Below, piece by piece: positions 8,391 to 17,847 of a stretch of 64,000 bases of DNA (positions within the stretch are counted from its first letter, which is position 1; each line of letters starts with the position of its first letter). The DNA comes from Sphingomonas naasensis (GTDB taxonomy: Bacteria > Pseudomonadota > Alphaproteobacteria > Sphingomonadales > Sphingomonadaceae). The DNA lies in contig NZ_SRXU01000001.1 of NCBI RefSeq assembly GCF_004792695.1, forward strand, positions 248,001 to 312,000, in the 5' to 3' direction. A program made the translations under genes and the position numbers. The notes under the pieces were generated by a model. It was not told the origin of the DNA. It saw only the letters and a program-made list of their open reading frames with translations, and made no database searches.

Positions 8391-10703
8391 TCAGCGCGTG
8401 CGGGCGCTGAACGAGATGCCGATGACGCGCGGATCGTTGAACACCGCGGCCATATAGTTCTCGATCACCCCCTTGAGGTTCTTCTCGTTGGTGATGTTGC
8501 GCGCGAACGCCGCAATCTCCCATTCGCCGCCATTGCCTTCATAGCCGATCTTGAGACCGCCTTCGAAGTTGCCGTCCGAGGTGAACTCCTTGGTGTCGTA
8601 GAGCACGAAGCTGGTGAAGCCCTGCAGGTTCCAATCGGTCGAGACGAAGAACTTGCCGTCGTTCGCGGTGGGGATGTCGTAGCGCGCGGCGACGTTGAGG
8701 TTGTACTCGGGCGCGTTAGGCAGTCGGTTGCCGTCGATCTTCGCGAAGACGCCGCGGCCGGCGATGGTCACGGTCGGATCGTTGACGGTGCAGACGATCA
8801 CGCCGCCGAGCACGCAGACCTGCGCCAGCGCGTTCTGATCGTCGATCTCGGTGTGCAGCCAGTTGCCGCCGAGCGACAGCGCGAGATTCTCGACCGGGTG
8901 CAGGTCGAGCTCGGCCTCGACGCCGTACGCCTTGGCCTTGTCGGCATTGAGCAGCACGCCGTTGCCGTTGACGTCGTTGGCGTTGAGCTGGATGTCGTCG
9001 ACCGTGTAGTAGAAGCCGCTCAGGTTGAAGCGGACGCGATTGTCGAGCAGCGCCCCCTTCACCCCGGCTTCCCACGACAGGATCGTCTCCGAATCAGCCG
9101 TGGTGAAGTCTGAGTTGAACACCGCGGAGCGCCCCTGGATCGTCGGGCCGCGGAAGCCGCTGGCGACGCGGGCGTAGAGGCTGACATCGTCGCTGAGCTT
9201 GTAGAGCGCGCTGACGTCCCAGCTCTCCTTGGTATCCTCGAGCTCGACGAAGCGACGGCCCGTGTAAGTCACCGCGCCGGTGCCGCTGTCGGCGGTCTTG
9301 AGCAGGCGAGTCGACTTGCTGTCGTTGGTGATCCGGGCGCCGCCGGTGAGCGTCAGGTTCGGCACGACCTCGTAGCTGATCTGACCGAAGCCGGCCCAGC
9401 TGGTGTTGACGTTGCGCAGCCGCACCCAGTTGTTGGGGTTGCGGCTGTTCGCGTTCGCCGGATCGAACGGCGCCGAGAGGAAATAGCGGCGCTGGTAGAA
9501 ATCGGTGATGTCACGCGAGTCGAAATAATAGCCGCCGAACTGCCAGTTGAACTTGCCGGTGCCCGGGCTGGCGAGGCGCAGCTCCTGGCTGAACTGGTCG
9601 AGATCGCGGACATTGCCCTGCGACTGGCCGTAGAAGAGCGCGCCCGGAAACAGCGTGGCCGCGCCGCCATCGGTGTCGCCGCGGCTATAGCCCTTGGTCG
9701 TCTCCCAGGCCGAGATCGAGGTGAGCACCGCGCCGCCGAGATCGTAGCTCGCGCGCAGCGATGCGCCATAGGTGTCATAGGCCTGCGGATTGTCCATTGC
9801 CTCGTCATAGGCGACGCGGTCACGGCGCTCGTTCTCGACGCTGTTCGAGCCCTTCATCAGCGCGCCGCGGTGGAACAATGTCGAGCTGCCCTTGTACCAG
9901 CGGCCATGGCCGGAAAGGTCGAAGGTCAGGCGATCGCTCGGGGTGAAGCGGAGCTGGAGGCGCAGGTTGCGATCATCAAAGCCGCCCATGGCGTTGAAGC
10001 TGCCGCGCGTGCCGTCATAGCTCGGCCCGGTATAGGTGTTGTCGACCCAGTCGTCGCGATGCTGATAGAGCCCCGAGACGCGGAACGAGAGCAGGTCCGA
10101 GACGATCGGCCCGCCGAAGCCGGCGTCGATATTGGCGCTGCCGAGCTCGCCGACCGACAGTGCGGCGCGACCCTCGAAGCTGTCGCTCGGCCGGATCGTG
10201 TCGAACTTGACGATGCCCGCGGTGGTGTTGCGGCCGAACAGCGAGCCCTGCGGGCCGCGCAGCACCTCGACACGATCGAGGTCATAGACCGGGTTCGACT
10301 TGAGCACGACATGCTCGAGCACGACATCGTCCTGGATGATCGACACCGGCTGCGAGGCGCCGAGATAGAAATCGATGTTGCCGAGGCCACGGATGTAGAA
10401 GCGCGGGAAGATGCGGCCGGTGGTCGTCTCGGCATAGAGGCCCGGGACGCGGCCGGCGAGCGCGAGCGTGTCGTCGCCTGCTGCCTGGAAGTCGCGGAGC
10501 TGCGCGCCCTGCACCACCGCCACCGACACCGGCACGTCGACGAGGCGCTCCTCGCGGCGCTGCGCGGTGACGACGATGTCGCCGGTGTCTGCCTGCGCGT
10601 CGGCGGCGACATCAGCTTCCTGCGCGAAGGCGGTGCCGGCGTAGAGCAAGGCGGCGATCGCTGCGCCCGAGCGGAGGGCGTGGCGGACAGATACGAATTT
10701 CAT
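8391..10703 (-). CDS. TonB-dependent outer-membrane receptor
   Basis: Protein of 770 residues with signal peptide (MKFVSVRHALRSGAAIAALL to AFA-QEAD), a TonB box-like DIVVTAQRREE, a plug domain (VSVAVVQGAQLRDF, FYIRGLGN, VEVLRGPQGSLFGRNTTAGI) and a 22-strand-type barrel ending in the C-terminal aromatic-containing strand GISFSARTR. The plug and TonB box style (ITAQRREE) is that of the Sphingomonad receptor family commonly annotated for catecholate-siderophore or unknown small-molecule uptake. The substrate cannot be fixed: no enzyme cluster adjoins it, since dapA upstream is housekeeping. It has its own terminator downstream and a 235-base upstream gap. Confidence 0.9.
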   Translation of the reverse strand: MKFVSVRHALRSGAAIAALLYAGTAFAQEADVAADAQADTGDIVVTAQRREERLVDVPVSVAVVQGAQLRDFQAAGDDTLALAGRVPGLYAETTTGRIFPRFYIRGLGNIDFYLGASQPVSIIQDDVVLEHVVLKSNPVYDLDRVEVLRGPQGSLFGRNTTAGIVKFDTIRPSDSFEGRAALSVGELGSANIDAGFGGPIVSDLLSFRVSGLYQHRDDWVDNTYTGPSYDGTRGSFNAMGGFDDRNLRLQLRFTPSDRLTFDLSGHGRWYKGSSTLFHRGALMKGSNSVENERRDRVAYDEAMDNPQAYDTYGASLRASYDLGGAVLTSISAWETTKGYSRGDTDGGAATLFPGALFYGQSQGNVRDLDQFSQELRLASPGTGKFNWQFGGYYFDSRDITDFYQRRYFLSAPFDPANANSRNPNNWVRLRNVNTSWAGFGQISYEVVPNLTLTGGARITNDSKSTRLLKTADSGTGAVTYTGRRFVELEDTKESWDVSALYKLSDDVSLYARVASGFRGPTIQGRSAVFNSDFTTADSETILSWEAGVKGALLDNRVRFNLSGFYYTVDDIQLNANDVNGNGVLLNADKAKAYGVEAELDLHPVENLALSLGGNWLHTEIDDQNALAQVCVLGGVIVCTVNDPTVTIAGRGVFAKIDGNRLPNAPEYNLNVAARYDIPTANDGKFFVSTDWNLQGFTSFVLYDTKEFTSDGNFEGGLKIGYEGNGGEWEIAAFARNITNEKNLKGVIENYMAAVFNDPRVIGISFSARTR

Positions 10704-10938
10704 CGGTTCCCCAATCTTGTTCTGGTTCGCGGACGCACGCAGCCAACGCCCTGCACAGGATGCGCAAGGACGGGCCGGCGTTCGCAAAAGGGTGTTTCCC
10801 TGAGCGGGCGGCTAGGCGCGGATTGTGATGGGATTGTGACGAAAGCTTGCGGTTTACCGCAGTGCAAGATGCATAGTTTGCAAGGGGGAGGGACTTCTTC
10901 TCCCCTCCCTTTCAGAGAGGGGGAATGCGTGTGGGACG

Positions 10939-11820
10939 CTAGATCAACCCGGCGTGCGCCAGCGCGGCGTCGATCGCGGCGCGGCTGGCATCCGAGGGCT
11001 CGGTCATCGGCAGGCGCAGCTCGACCGGGAAACCGGGACGCACCTTGCCGAGCGCGTACTTCACCGGCCCCGGCGAGGCATCGCTGAACATCGCGAGATG
11101 GAGCGGGAACAGGCGATCGTGCAGCGCCAGCGCCCGCGCATTGTCGCCGAGCGCCCATGCCGCCTGGAACTCTGCGCAGAGGCGCGGGGCGACATTGGCG
11201 GTCACCGAGATGCAGCCCACCCCGCCCATCGCGTTGAACGCGAGCGCCGTCTCGTCATTGCCCGAGAGCTGGACGAAATCGGTGCCGCACGCCGCGCGCT
11301 GCTCGGTGACACGGGCCAGCTGGCCGGTGGCGTCCTTGACGCCGAGGAAGCGCCCCGGAAACGCCTCGACGATCCGCGCCATCGTCGCGGGCTGGATGTC
11401 GGTCACGGTGCGGCCGGGGACGTTGTAGAGCACGATCGGCAGATCGGTCGCGTGGACCACGGCCTCGAAATGCCGGAAGATGCCTTCCTGGCTCGGGCGA
11501 TTATAATAGGGCGGCACCATCAGCACCGCGTCGGCGCCCGAAAAGGTTGCCGCATGGACGTTGGCGATCGCCACCTCGGTGTCGTTCGAGCCGGCGCCGG
11601 CGAGAACCTTCACCCTGCCCTTCGCCTGATCGGCGCAGATGCGGACGACTTCGAAATGCTCGTCCTTGGTGAGCGTCGCGGCTTCGCCGGTGGTGCCGCA
11701 TGGAACCAGCGCCGACGAGCCTTCGGCAATCTGCCATTCAACAAGCTCGCGGTAATCTCGCTCTGCGAAGCTGCCGTTACGGAACGGCGTGACCAGAGCG
11801 GGAATCGAGCCGGAGAACAT
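10939..11820 (-). CDS. dapA: 4-hydroxy-tetrahydrodipicolinate synthase
   Basis: Protein of 293 residues that condenses pyruvate with aspartate semialdehyde in the first committed step of lysine and diaminopimelate synthesis. The class I aldolase Schiff-base lysine is Lys162 in RFLGVKDATG. Tyr132 (LYNVPGRT) and Thr44/Thr45 (PCGTTGEAATL) form the proton relay, Tyr106 is in PPYYNRP, and Arg137 in the GRT motif follows. Length matches E. coli DapA (292). It is divergent from the lytic transglycosylase with a 59-base gap, so both promoters must be packed there. Confidence 0.96.
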   Translation of the reverse strand: MFSGSIPALVTPFRNGSFAERDYRELVEWQIAEGSSALVPCGTTGEAATLTKDEHFEVVRICADQAKGRVKVLAGAGSNDTEVAIANVHAATFSGADAVLMVPPYYNRPSQEGIFRHFEAVVHATDLPIVLYNVPGRTVTDIQPATMARIVEAFPGRFLGVKDATGQLARVTEQRAACGTDFVQLSGNDETALAFNAMGGVGCISVTANVAPRLCAEFQAAWALGDNARALALHDRLFPLHLAMFSDASPGPVKYALGKVRPGFPVELRLPMTEPSDASRAAIDAALAHAGLI

Positions 11821-11879
11821 GGCGTGAAATTCTTCCTCAAATCCCGAGATCGGGACTGGCAGATAGGCGGCGAGTCCGT

Positions 11880-13898
11880 ATGATGTCCAGCATGCTCGGG
11901 TCGGTTATCAAGAGCGCTGTATTGCTCGCTGGGGTGTCGGGGGTCGCGGTCTCATCGCAGCTCACGCAGGAACAAATTCGCTCGGTCGCGGGGGCGATCC
12001 AGAGCATGGGCTCGCCGGTGCCCCCGGCCTATGCCCAGTCCGATTCGGTCGGCATCGCGCTGGCCGAATGGAAGCGACTCCAGCAGTCCGACAACTGGCC
12101 CTTCTCCGACTATGCCAATTTCATGCTCGCCCATCCGGGCTGGCCGGGCGAGACCAGCCGGCGCGCCGCCGCCGAGACCGTGCTCGACAGCGGCAGCTTC
12201 GCGCCGGGGCTGGTGGTGCGCTTCTTCGAGCGCTTTGCGCCGCTGACCCCGGCCGGGCATCTGCGCTTCGCCGAGGCGCTCGCCGCCTCTGGCCGGCGCG
12301 CGGACGCGAACGAGCAGGCGCGCAAGGCGTGGCGCGCGGGGACGTTGCGCGCCGCCGACGAGAGCAAGCTGATGGCGGGCTTCCTGCCCGCGCTGAGCCC
12401 GGCCGATCATGACGCGCGGATGGACGTGCTGCTGTGGAAGGGCGCGACGAGCGCCGCCACGCGGCAGCTGGTCTATGTCTCGCCGGCGAAGCGCCCGATC
12501 TTCGAGGCGCGGATCGCGTTCCGGACACGGGCGGCCGACGCGGCGCTCAAGGGCGCCAATGCGATGGACATCGGCCGCAGCGATCCGGGCTTCATCGCCG
12601 ATCGCGCGCTGTGGCTGCGCGACAATGGCCAGAGCCCCGCGATGCGCGCCTATCTGGCGCAGCGCCCGCGGCTGAGCGCCTATCCTGGCGATGCCGAGGA
12701 ATGGTATGAAGTGCTGCTGCTCGCCGCGCGCGGCGCCTCGTCGGACGGCCAGCACAGCCTCGCCTGGCAGATCGCCAGCCAGGTCGACGACGCCTTCCCC
12801 TCGACCACGGTGATCGCCGAGCTGCCGCTGGGCGAGCGTGACGACTATACCAGCCTGACCTGGCTCGCCGGCACCACCGCCTACTACAATCTCGGCCGTC
12901 CGCGCGATGCGATCGGAATGTTCGAACGCTATTCGCGCGGATCGAAGACCCCGACGACGCAGTCCAAGGGGCTGTATTGGGCCGGGCGCGCCGCCGAGGC
13001 GGCAGGCGACCAGGCCGCGGCGACCGACTATTTCACCCGTGCCGCCGGCTTCTCTGATCTGTTCTACGGCCAGCTCGCCGCCGAGCGGCTCGGACGGGCG
13101 CTCAAGGGCCCGCCCCCGCTCGACACCCGCGTCGCATCGCCGGAGGCGCGCGACGCCTTTTACCGGCGCGAGACGGTCCGCGCCGCGCAGTTGCTCGGGA
13201 CGATGGGCGACCGCGTCTCGCAGGGGCTGTTCATCCGCCAGATCGCGCGCGACGCGACGACCGACAACGACCATGTCCTCGCCGCCGAGCTCAGCCGGAC
13301 GATCGGGCGCCCCGATCTCGGCGTGATGGTCGGGCGCAGCGCGCTCGAGAACGGCCTGTCGGACTATACTGCGGCAGGCTTCCCCTCGGTCCGCGTCCCC
13401 GAATCGCAGCGCGATTATTGGACGATCGTCCATGCGATCGCGCGGCAGGAGAGCCAGTTCGACCGCGCCGCGGTGAGCCACGCCGGCGCGCGCGGGCTGA
13501 TGCAGCTGATGCCGGGCACCGCCGCCGAGACCGCGGGCAAGCTCGGGCTGAGCTACGATCGGGAATCGCTGACCACCGATACCGACTACAACATCAAGCT
13601 CGGCTCGACCTATTTCCAGCGGATGTTCAATCTCTATGGCAGCTATCCGCTGGCGGTGGCGGCCTATAATGCCGGGCCGGGCAATGTGAACAAATGGATC
13701 CGCGCCAATGGCGATCCGCGCCTGCCGGGCGGCGACATGGTCAAATGGATCGAGCAGATCCCGATCTTCGAGACCAAGAACTATGTCCAGCGCGTGCTGG
13801 AGAACGCCGTGGTCTATGACCTGATCAACCCCGAGCACGCCCGTTCGCGGGGCCCGGCGAACATGAGCTGGTATCTGGGCAAGAACCGGCCGGGTTGA
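11880..13898 (+). CDS. soluble lytic murein transglycosylase (Slt70 family)
   Basis: Protein of 672 residues. An N-terminal signal segment (VIKSAVLLAGVSGVAV) precedes a long alpha-superhelical region with TPR-like repeats (residues about 60-470), and the catalytic SLT domain is at the C-terminus. The catalytic acid is Glu524 in ARQESQFD. The family motifs AGARGLMQLMP, the YNIKLGSTYF segment and AAYNAGPGNVNKW follow. Such enzymes cut glycan strands between N-acetylmuramic acid and N-acetylglucosamine, forming 1,6-anhydro ends, in the periplasm. Start choice among the early ATGs (11880, 11883, 11892) is uncertain. Confidence 0.93.
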   Translation: MMSSMLGSVIKSAVLLAGVSGVAVSSQLTQEQIRSVAGAIQSMGSPVPPAYAQSDSVGIALAEWKRLQQSDNWPFSDYANFMLAHPGWPGETSRRAAAETVLDSGSFAPGLVVRFFERFAPLTPAGHLRFAEALAASGRRADANEQARKAWRAGTLRAADESKLMAGFLPALSPADHDARMDVLLWKGATSAATRQLVYVSPAKRPIFEARIAFRTRAADAALKGANAMDIGRSDPGFIADRALWLRDNGQSPAMRAYLAQRPRLSAYPGDAEEWYEVLLLAARGASSDGQHSLAWQIASQVDDAFPSTTVIAELPLGERDDYTSLTWLAGTTAYYNLGRPRDAIGMFERYSRGSKTPTTQSKGLYWAGRAAEAAGDQAAATDYFTRAAGFSDLFYGQLAAERLGRALKGPPPLDTRVASPEARDAFYRRETVRAAQLLGTMGDRVSQGLFIRQIARDATTDNDHVLAAELSRTIGRPDLGVMVGRSALENGLSDYTAAGFPSVRVPESQRDYWTIVHAIARQESQFDRAAVSHAGARGLMQLMPGTAAETAGKLGLSYDRESLTTDTDYNIKLGSTYFQRMFNLYGSYPLAVAAYNAGPGNVNKWIRANGDPRLPGGDMVKWIEQIPIFETKNYVQRVLENAVVYDLINPEHARSRGPANMSWYLGKNRPG

Positions 13899-13929
13899 CC
13901 AGGGCTCCCGGCGGAGCGACGGGTGGGGG

Positions 13930-14406
13930 ATGGATCGCCCGAACTACATCACCCCCGCGGGTTATTCCGCGCTCAAGGCCGAATATGACGCGCTGTTCGC
14001 GACCGAGCGCCCGCAGCTGGTCGAGACGATCGCATGGGCGGCGGGCAATGGCGATCGCTCGGAGAATGGCGACTATATCTATGGCCGCAAAAGGCTGCGC
14101 GAGATCGATCGTCGGCTGGGCTGGCTCTCGAAGCGGATGAAGGCGGCCAAGGTGGTCGATCCGGCGGCGCAGGAAGACCGTAGCCGCGTGTTCTTCGGCG
14201 CGACCGTGACCATCGCCGACGAGGACGACAATCAACGCGTGCTGACCCTCGTCGGCGACGACGAGGCCGATGCCGGCAAGGGGCTGATCGGCTGGAACGC
14301 CCCCCTTGCCCGCGCGCTGCGCGGCGCCGCGCTCGGCGATCTGCGTCGGGTGACGCTGCCCGGTGGCGAGCGCGAATATGAAGTGATCGCGGTCACTTAC
14401 CCCTGA
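13930..14406 (+). CDS. greB: transcription elongation factor GreB
   Basis: Protein of 158 residues. GreB enters the secondary channel of RNA polymerase and stimulates cleavage of backtracked RNA. The start NYITPAGYSALKAEYDALF is the coiled-coil opening, and the tip acidic loop is seen in GDRSENGDYIYGRKRLREIDRR with the D and E residues that coordinate the catalytic Mg2+. The C-terminal FKBP-like domain carries VFFGATVTIADEDD and the ARALRGAALGD motif. GRKRLREIDRR marks GreB rather than GreA. It starts 31 bases after the transglycosylase stop, possibly cotranscribed. Confidence 0.93.
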   Translation: MDRPNYITPAGYSALKAEYDALFATERPQLVETIAWAAGNGDRSENGDYIYGRKRLREIDRRLGWLSKRMKAAKVVDPAAQEDRSRVFFGATVTIADEDDNQRVLTLVGDDEADAGKGLIGWNAPLARALRGAALGDLRRVTLPGGEREYEVIAVTYP

Positions 14407-14518
14407 ATCGTGCCCGGGATGCGGCGAACCGACTGGTCGCCCGGATGGCGTTTCGACGCACCGTGGTAAACAAGCGACGGGAGCCCGCTGTTTCGGGTCC
14501 GGGTTTTGCGTGGGGTTT

Positions 14519-14797
14519 ATGGTTACACAACGTGTTCTGGTTTCCGGCCGTGTCCAGGGCGTCGGCTATCGCGACTGGGTGGTGCGCACCGCCCAGCGCA
14601 CCGGGCTCACCGGCTGGGTGCGCAACGTGCGCGACGGGCGGGTCGAGATCCTCGTCTCGGGCGAGGACGAGACTGTCGCCCGGCTGATCGAGGGCTGCCA
14701 CGAAGGCACCCCGCTCGCGCGCGTCGATCATGTCGAGGCCTTCGCTGCCGAGGACGAGAAGCGGCACAAGGGCTTCACCAAACGCTTCACTGCCTGA
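14519..14797 (+). CDS. acyP: acylphosphatase
   Basis: Protein of 92 residues, the normal length for this ferredoxin-like fold enzyme, which hydrolyses acyl phosphates to carboxylate and phosphate. The phosphate-binding loop VSGRVQGVGYRDWV holds the catalytic arginine, and the catalytic asparagine lies in GWVRNVRDGRVE. The ATG at 14519 with GTGGGG just upstream is preferred; a GTG at 14510 would add MGF. Confidence 0.93.
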   Translation: MVTQRVLVSGRVQGVGYRDWVVRTAQRTGLTGWVRNVRDGRVEILVSGEDETVARLIEGCHEGTPLARVDHVEAFAAEDEKRHKGFTKRFTA

Positions 14798-14937
14798 GCC
14801 GGGATAGCCGCTCGCCGCGCGGCCGACGGGCGCGGAAACGCATGGTTTCGCAGCGCTCGATTGATTCCACGCCCCGGGCGTGAAAGGTTCCACCTGTGAA
14901 ACGGCCGCACGGGCGCGCCGTCGAACAGGAGGAACGC

Positions 14938-15324
14938 ATGCCCATTCCCGCGAGCTGGTCCGGTCCGTTGCTGAGCATCCTGCGCATCGTCGCCGGGCTC
15001 GGTTTTCTGCAGCACGGCACGTCGAAATTCTTCAACGTCCCGCCCTTTCCCATGCCGCTCAATCCGCTGCTCTACGCGGCGGGCACGATCGAGCTGGTCG
15101 GCGGCGCACTGCTGGTGATCGGGCTGTTGACCCGGCCGGTGGCGTTCATCGCATCGGGCATGTGCGCGGTCGGCTATTTCATGGTGCATGCGAAGGGGGG
15201 CTTCTTCCCGTCGGTGAACGGCGGTGAAGCGATCATGCTCTACTGCTTCATCTTCCTGTATCTCGCCGCCGCCGGCGCGGGCCCGTGGAGCGTCGACGCG
15301 GCGCGCTCCCGGATCGCCGCCTGA
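14938..15324 (+). CDS. DoxX family membrane protein
   Basis: Protein of 128 residues with four predicted membrane helices: GPLLSILRIVAGLGFLQHG, YAAGTIELVGGALLVIGLL, VAFIASGMCAVGYFMVHA and IMLYCFIFLYLAAAGAG. The LQHGTSKFF loop and RPVAF motif are characteristic of the DoxX/DUF4260-like quinone-related group. DoxX homologues were first described as a subunit of archaeal thiosulfate:quinone oxidoreductase; bacterial ones are mostly uncharacterised. The start is fixed by AGGAGGAACGC directly before the ATG at 14938. Confidence 0.88.
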   Translation: MPIPASWSGPLLSILRIVAGLGFLQHGTSKFFNVPPFPMPLNPLLYAAGTIELVGGALLVIGLLTRPVAFIASGMCAVGYFMVHAKGGFFPSVNGGEAIMLYCFIFLYLAAAGAGPWSVDAARSRIAA

Positions 15325-15327
15325 CGA

Positions 15328-16251
15328 TCAGCTGCAGGAGGCGAGCTTCGCCATCGCCTCCTGCAGCAACGGCTTGACCTTCTCGGGCGGCATCTTCGCG
15401 AGCGTGGCGAGATCGTGCGTCGCGCCGATCGTCTGCGCGAGGCGATAGCCCAGATAATAGCCGAAGCGCGGCGGCCAGGCCGTGGTCGCGCCTGAACCGC
15501 CCACGAAGAACGCGCGGATGTCCGCCTTGTCCTGCGATGCGAATTTGCCGCGCGTGAAGCAAACCACTTCGGCGAGCTTCGGCTCGACCTCGGGCCGGAT
15601 CGGTCGCGGCTGGTTGAGCAGCAGGCCGGAATCGTCAACGCCGGGGTTCATCCGCGCCGCGGCATAGACCGCGAGCCCCTCGATCCACAGGCTGCACCAG
15701 AGTTCGCCGCAATCGGCGAAATATTGGCCATGGTAGATGTGGAAGAGCTCGTGATCGAAGAACGGCCCGATCGTCTTCGTATCATGGATGCGCGCGATCA
15801 CGTCGGCGCCGAACACCATCACGTCCTTGCCACGCAAAGTCCGGCCGCCGCCGTCCATCTCGCCGAGCGAATGGACGAGATAAATCGGCACGGTCGGGCG
15901 GAAATCGGGAAAAGCGACGCGGAAATGCTGGATCCCGGCGGTGTAGGCGCGGCGGAACGCGGTGGCGGCGGCGAGATATTTGTCTCGTTGTGCCGGATAG
16001 TCGGCAAGCGCCTTGGCGACACGCGCGTCATATTTGGCGTCGTCGAGACCGTTGCGCGGCTCGTAGAAGCCTGGAAGCAGGCGATTGAAACGCGCGCGAA
16101 ACAGCTTCACGCGCTCGGCCTCCGGCATCGCCTGCGTTTCGGTCGCGAACCGGTCGAAATCCGTGGTGTAGGAGGTGAACGCCGGCGCGGTCTGCGCCGA
16201 TGCGGGGATCCCGACAAGAGTCAGTGCGATTGCGACAAGCCTGGCGATCAT
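15328..16251 (-). CDS. putative exported zinc-dependent protease (HExxH)
   Basis: Protein of 307 residues with a clear signal peptide MIARLVAIALTLVGIPASAQ. A candidate metalloprotease centre is HELFH (His167, Glu168, His171), followed 20 residues on by WIEGLAVYAAAR, where Glu191 could be the third ligand, as in gluzincins and DUF2268-like predicted proteases. I do not recognise a named family with certainty. It converges with the DoxX gene (3 bases between stops) and is the last of a six-gene minus-strand run from ettA. Confidence 0.65.
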   Translation of the reverse strand: MIARLVAIALTLVGIPASAQTAPAFTSYTTDFDRFATETQAMPEAERVKLFRARFNRLLPGFYEPRNGLDDAKYDARVAKALADYPAQRDKYLAAATAFRRAYTAGIQHFRVAFPDFRPTVPIYLVHSLGEMDGGGRTLRGKDVMVFGADVIARIHDTKTIGPFFDHELFHIYHGQYFADCGELWCSLWIEGLAVYAAARMNPGVDDSGLLLNQPRPIRPEVEPKLAEVVCFTRGKFASQDKADIRAFFVGGSGATTAWPPRFGYYLGYRLAQTIGATHDLATLAKMPPEKVKPLLQEAMAKLASCS

Positions 16252-16287
16252 TCAGGTGTGTTAGGAAGCCACGACACGCTTGTCCAT

Positions 16288-16749
16288 CTACGCGCGATCG
16301 AGTTTGAGTTCCTTGCGTTGGATGACCACGGCAATGCCGCGCGCATCGATTTCGAACCCGGCGACGTGAAAGCCGTGGCGCAGGTTGAGCAGGATCATCG
16401 GATTATTGGCGGCGCGCGTGCTGGTCTCGACGAAGCGATAGCCTGCAGCCGCCGCATGGTCGTGCTGGCGCCGCATCAATTCCGACGCGACGCCCTGCCC
16501 GCGCATCCGCGGATCGACGCCGCCGAGCCACGAGTAGAGCAAGCCTTCACCGCGACGATAGCCGAGCTTGAAGCCGACCCACTCGCCCTGATCGATTGCC
16601 AGCCAGAGATCGGCATCGGCGATATGCGGCACCCGGCCGCGCAGATAGGCGGGATCGAATGTGCCGAACACGGCGGTGCAGAGCGCGAGCAACGGGTCGG
16701 CGGCGTCGGCGACGGTGCCCGTCCAGCGCTGATAGTCGATTTCGGCCAT
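16288..16749 (-). CDS. GNAT family N-acetyltransferase
   Basis: Protein of 153 residues starting MAEIDYQRW. The acetyl-CoA binding motif A is visible as GVDPRMRGQGVASELMRRQHD (R-G-Q-G-V), followed by the helix and motif B segment VETSTRAANNPMILLNLRHGF, where asparagine and aromatic residues typical of GNAT enzymes sit. Substrate unknown. The start at 16749 is preferred to 16785 because conserved sequence begins there and the longer form overlaps the next gene. Confidence 0.8.
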   Translation of the reverse strand: MAEIDYQRWTGTVADAADPLLALCTAVFGTFDPAYLRGRVPHIADADLWLAIDQGEWVGFKLGYRRGEGLLYSWLGGVDPRMRGQGVASELMRRQHDHAAAAGYRFVETSTRAANNPMILLNLRHGFHVAGFEIDARGIAVVIQRKELKLDRA

Positions 16750-16781
16750 GGCCGGACTAGACCCGCGCATGTTGCTGCGCG

Positions 16782-17798
16782 TCAAGGTCGCTGCAGCGCG
16801 CCCGAGCGTACCACCGCCTCCAGCCCGGTCACGACGCGGGCCAGCCGGGCATAATCCAGTTTGTCCGACGTATCCGCCGTGCTGTGATAGCGCGGATAGC
16901 GAAACGGCGCGGTGTCGGTGATCATCAGCGCGGGGAAGCCGGCCTGCTCAAAAGCCCAGTGATCCGACCAGTCGATCCCCTGCACGAAGCCGGGCGCGGT
17001 GCCGCCGACGCTCGGAAACGCGGCGCGCGCGCGGAACGCGGCGACGCTGCGGCGGACGAAATCGCGCGAGCCGGTGGTGCCGACGAACGCGATGAAATTC
17101 CCGGTGTCGGGATAGAGCCAGCCCAACGGGAACGGATAATGCTGGCTGCCGGGCCGGTCGTCATAATAGCCCAGCGTCTCGAGCGACCACATCCCGCGCA
17201 CTTTCTCCCCCGAGGCGCGCAGCCGCTCGGCATAGACGCGGCTGCCCATATAGTCGGTCTGGAAGAAGGGCGGCTCTTCGTTGGCGAAGAAGACGAAGCG
17301 GATCGGGGCGCCGACCTCGGCCTTCAGATCGGCGAGCATGCGCGCGAGCTCGAGCAGGGCCGCCACCCCCGAACCATTGTCGTTGGCGCCTGGGGCCGAA
17401 AAGGCGCTGTCATAATGCGCACCGATCACCAGCGACGGTCCGGGGCCGTCATCGGGGAGGAGCGCGACTTCGATGTTGCGCGCGCGCCCGTTATCGAAGC
17501 GCTGGGTCGCGACTTGATAGCCAAAGCCCGCGAGCGTCGTCTCGATATATCTCGCCGAGCGTTCGAACGCCTCGGGGTGGCCGATATTGTGGGGCTCGCG
17601 CGCGATTGCCTCGACATGCCGGCGCAACCGCTGCGCCAGCTCGGTCTCCTTCGCGGTACGCGGCGACAACGGTCCGGCATAGGATTTGCCGGGCACCGCG
17701 GTCATCCAAAGCAACGCGATCACCGGAATGGCGAACAGCGCCACGACCAGCGCGAACGCAATCAGGCGCGCGTTGTGCGCACGGAACCAAAGCCGCAT
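16782..17798 (-). CDS. M28 family aminopeptidase, membrane-anchored
   Basis: Protein of 338 residues. The N-terminal hydrophobic stretch LIAFALVVALFAIPVIALLW is a membrane anchor or signal, so the catalytic domain is periplasmic. M28 di-zinc ligands are visible in GAHYDSAF (His), GANDNGSGVAALLELAR (bridging Asp), FFANEEPPFF (catalytic Glu and Glu ligand), ITDTAPFR (Asp) and PRYHSTADTSDKLD (His). These enzymes remove N-terminal amino acids from peptides. The conserved region starts just after 17798; the longer in-frame extension upstream runs through the neighbouring gene. Confidence 0.9.
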   Translation of the reverse strand: MRLWFRAHNARLIAFALVVALFAIPVIALLWMTAVPGKSYAGPLSPRTAKETELAQRLRRHVEAIAREPHNIGHPEAFERSARYIETTLAGFGYQVATQRFDNGRARNIEVALLPDDGPGPSLVIGAHYDSAFSAPGANDNGSGVAALLELARMLADLKAEVGAPIRFVFFANEEPPFFQTDYMGSRVYAERLRASGEKVRGMWSLETLGYYDDRPGSQHYPFPLGWLYPDTGNFIAFVGTTGSRDFVRRSVAAFRARAAFPSVGGTAPGFVQGIDWSDHWAFEQAGFPALMITDTAPFRYPRYHSTADTSDKLDYARLARVVTGLEAVVRSGALQRP

Positions 17799-17847
17799 GG
17801 CGTCCCTCCCCCGGCGGCAGTTTGTCGGCAATCCCGCGCCTCGGCAA

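Noticed and set aside
10870-10925. Pyrimidine/purine-rich weak hairpin beyond dapA.
   Set aside because: Short stem and poor T run; could be a terminator but not supported enough to list.
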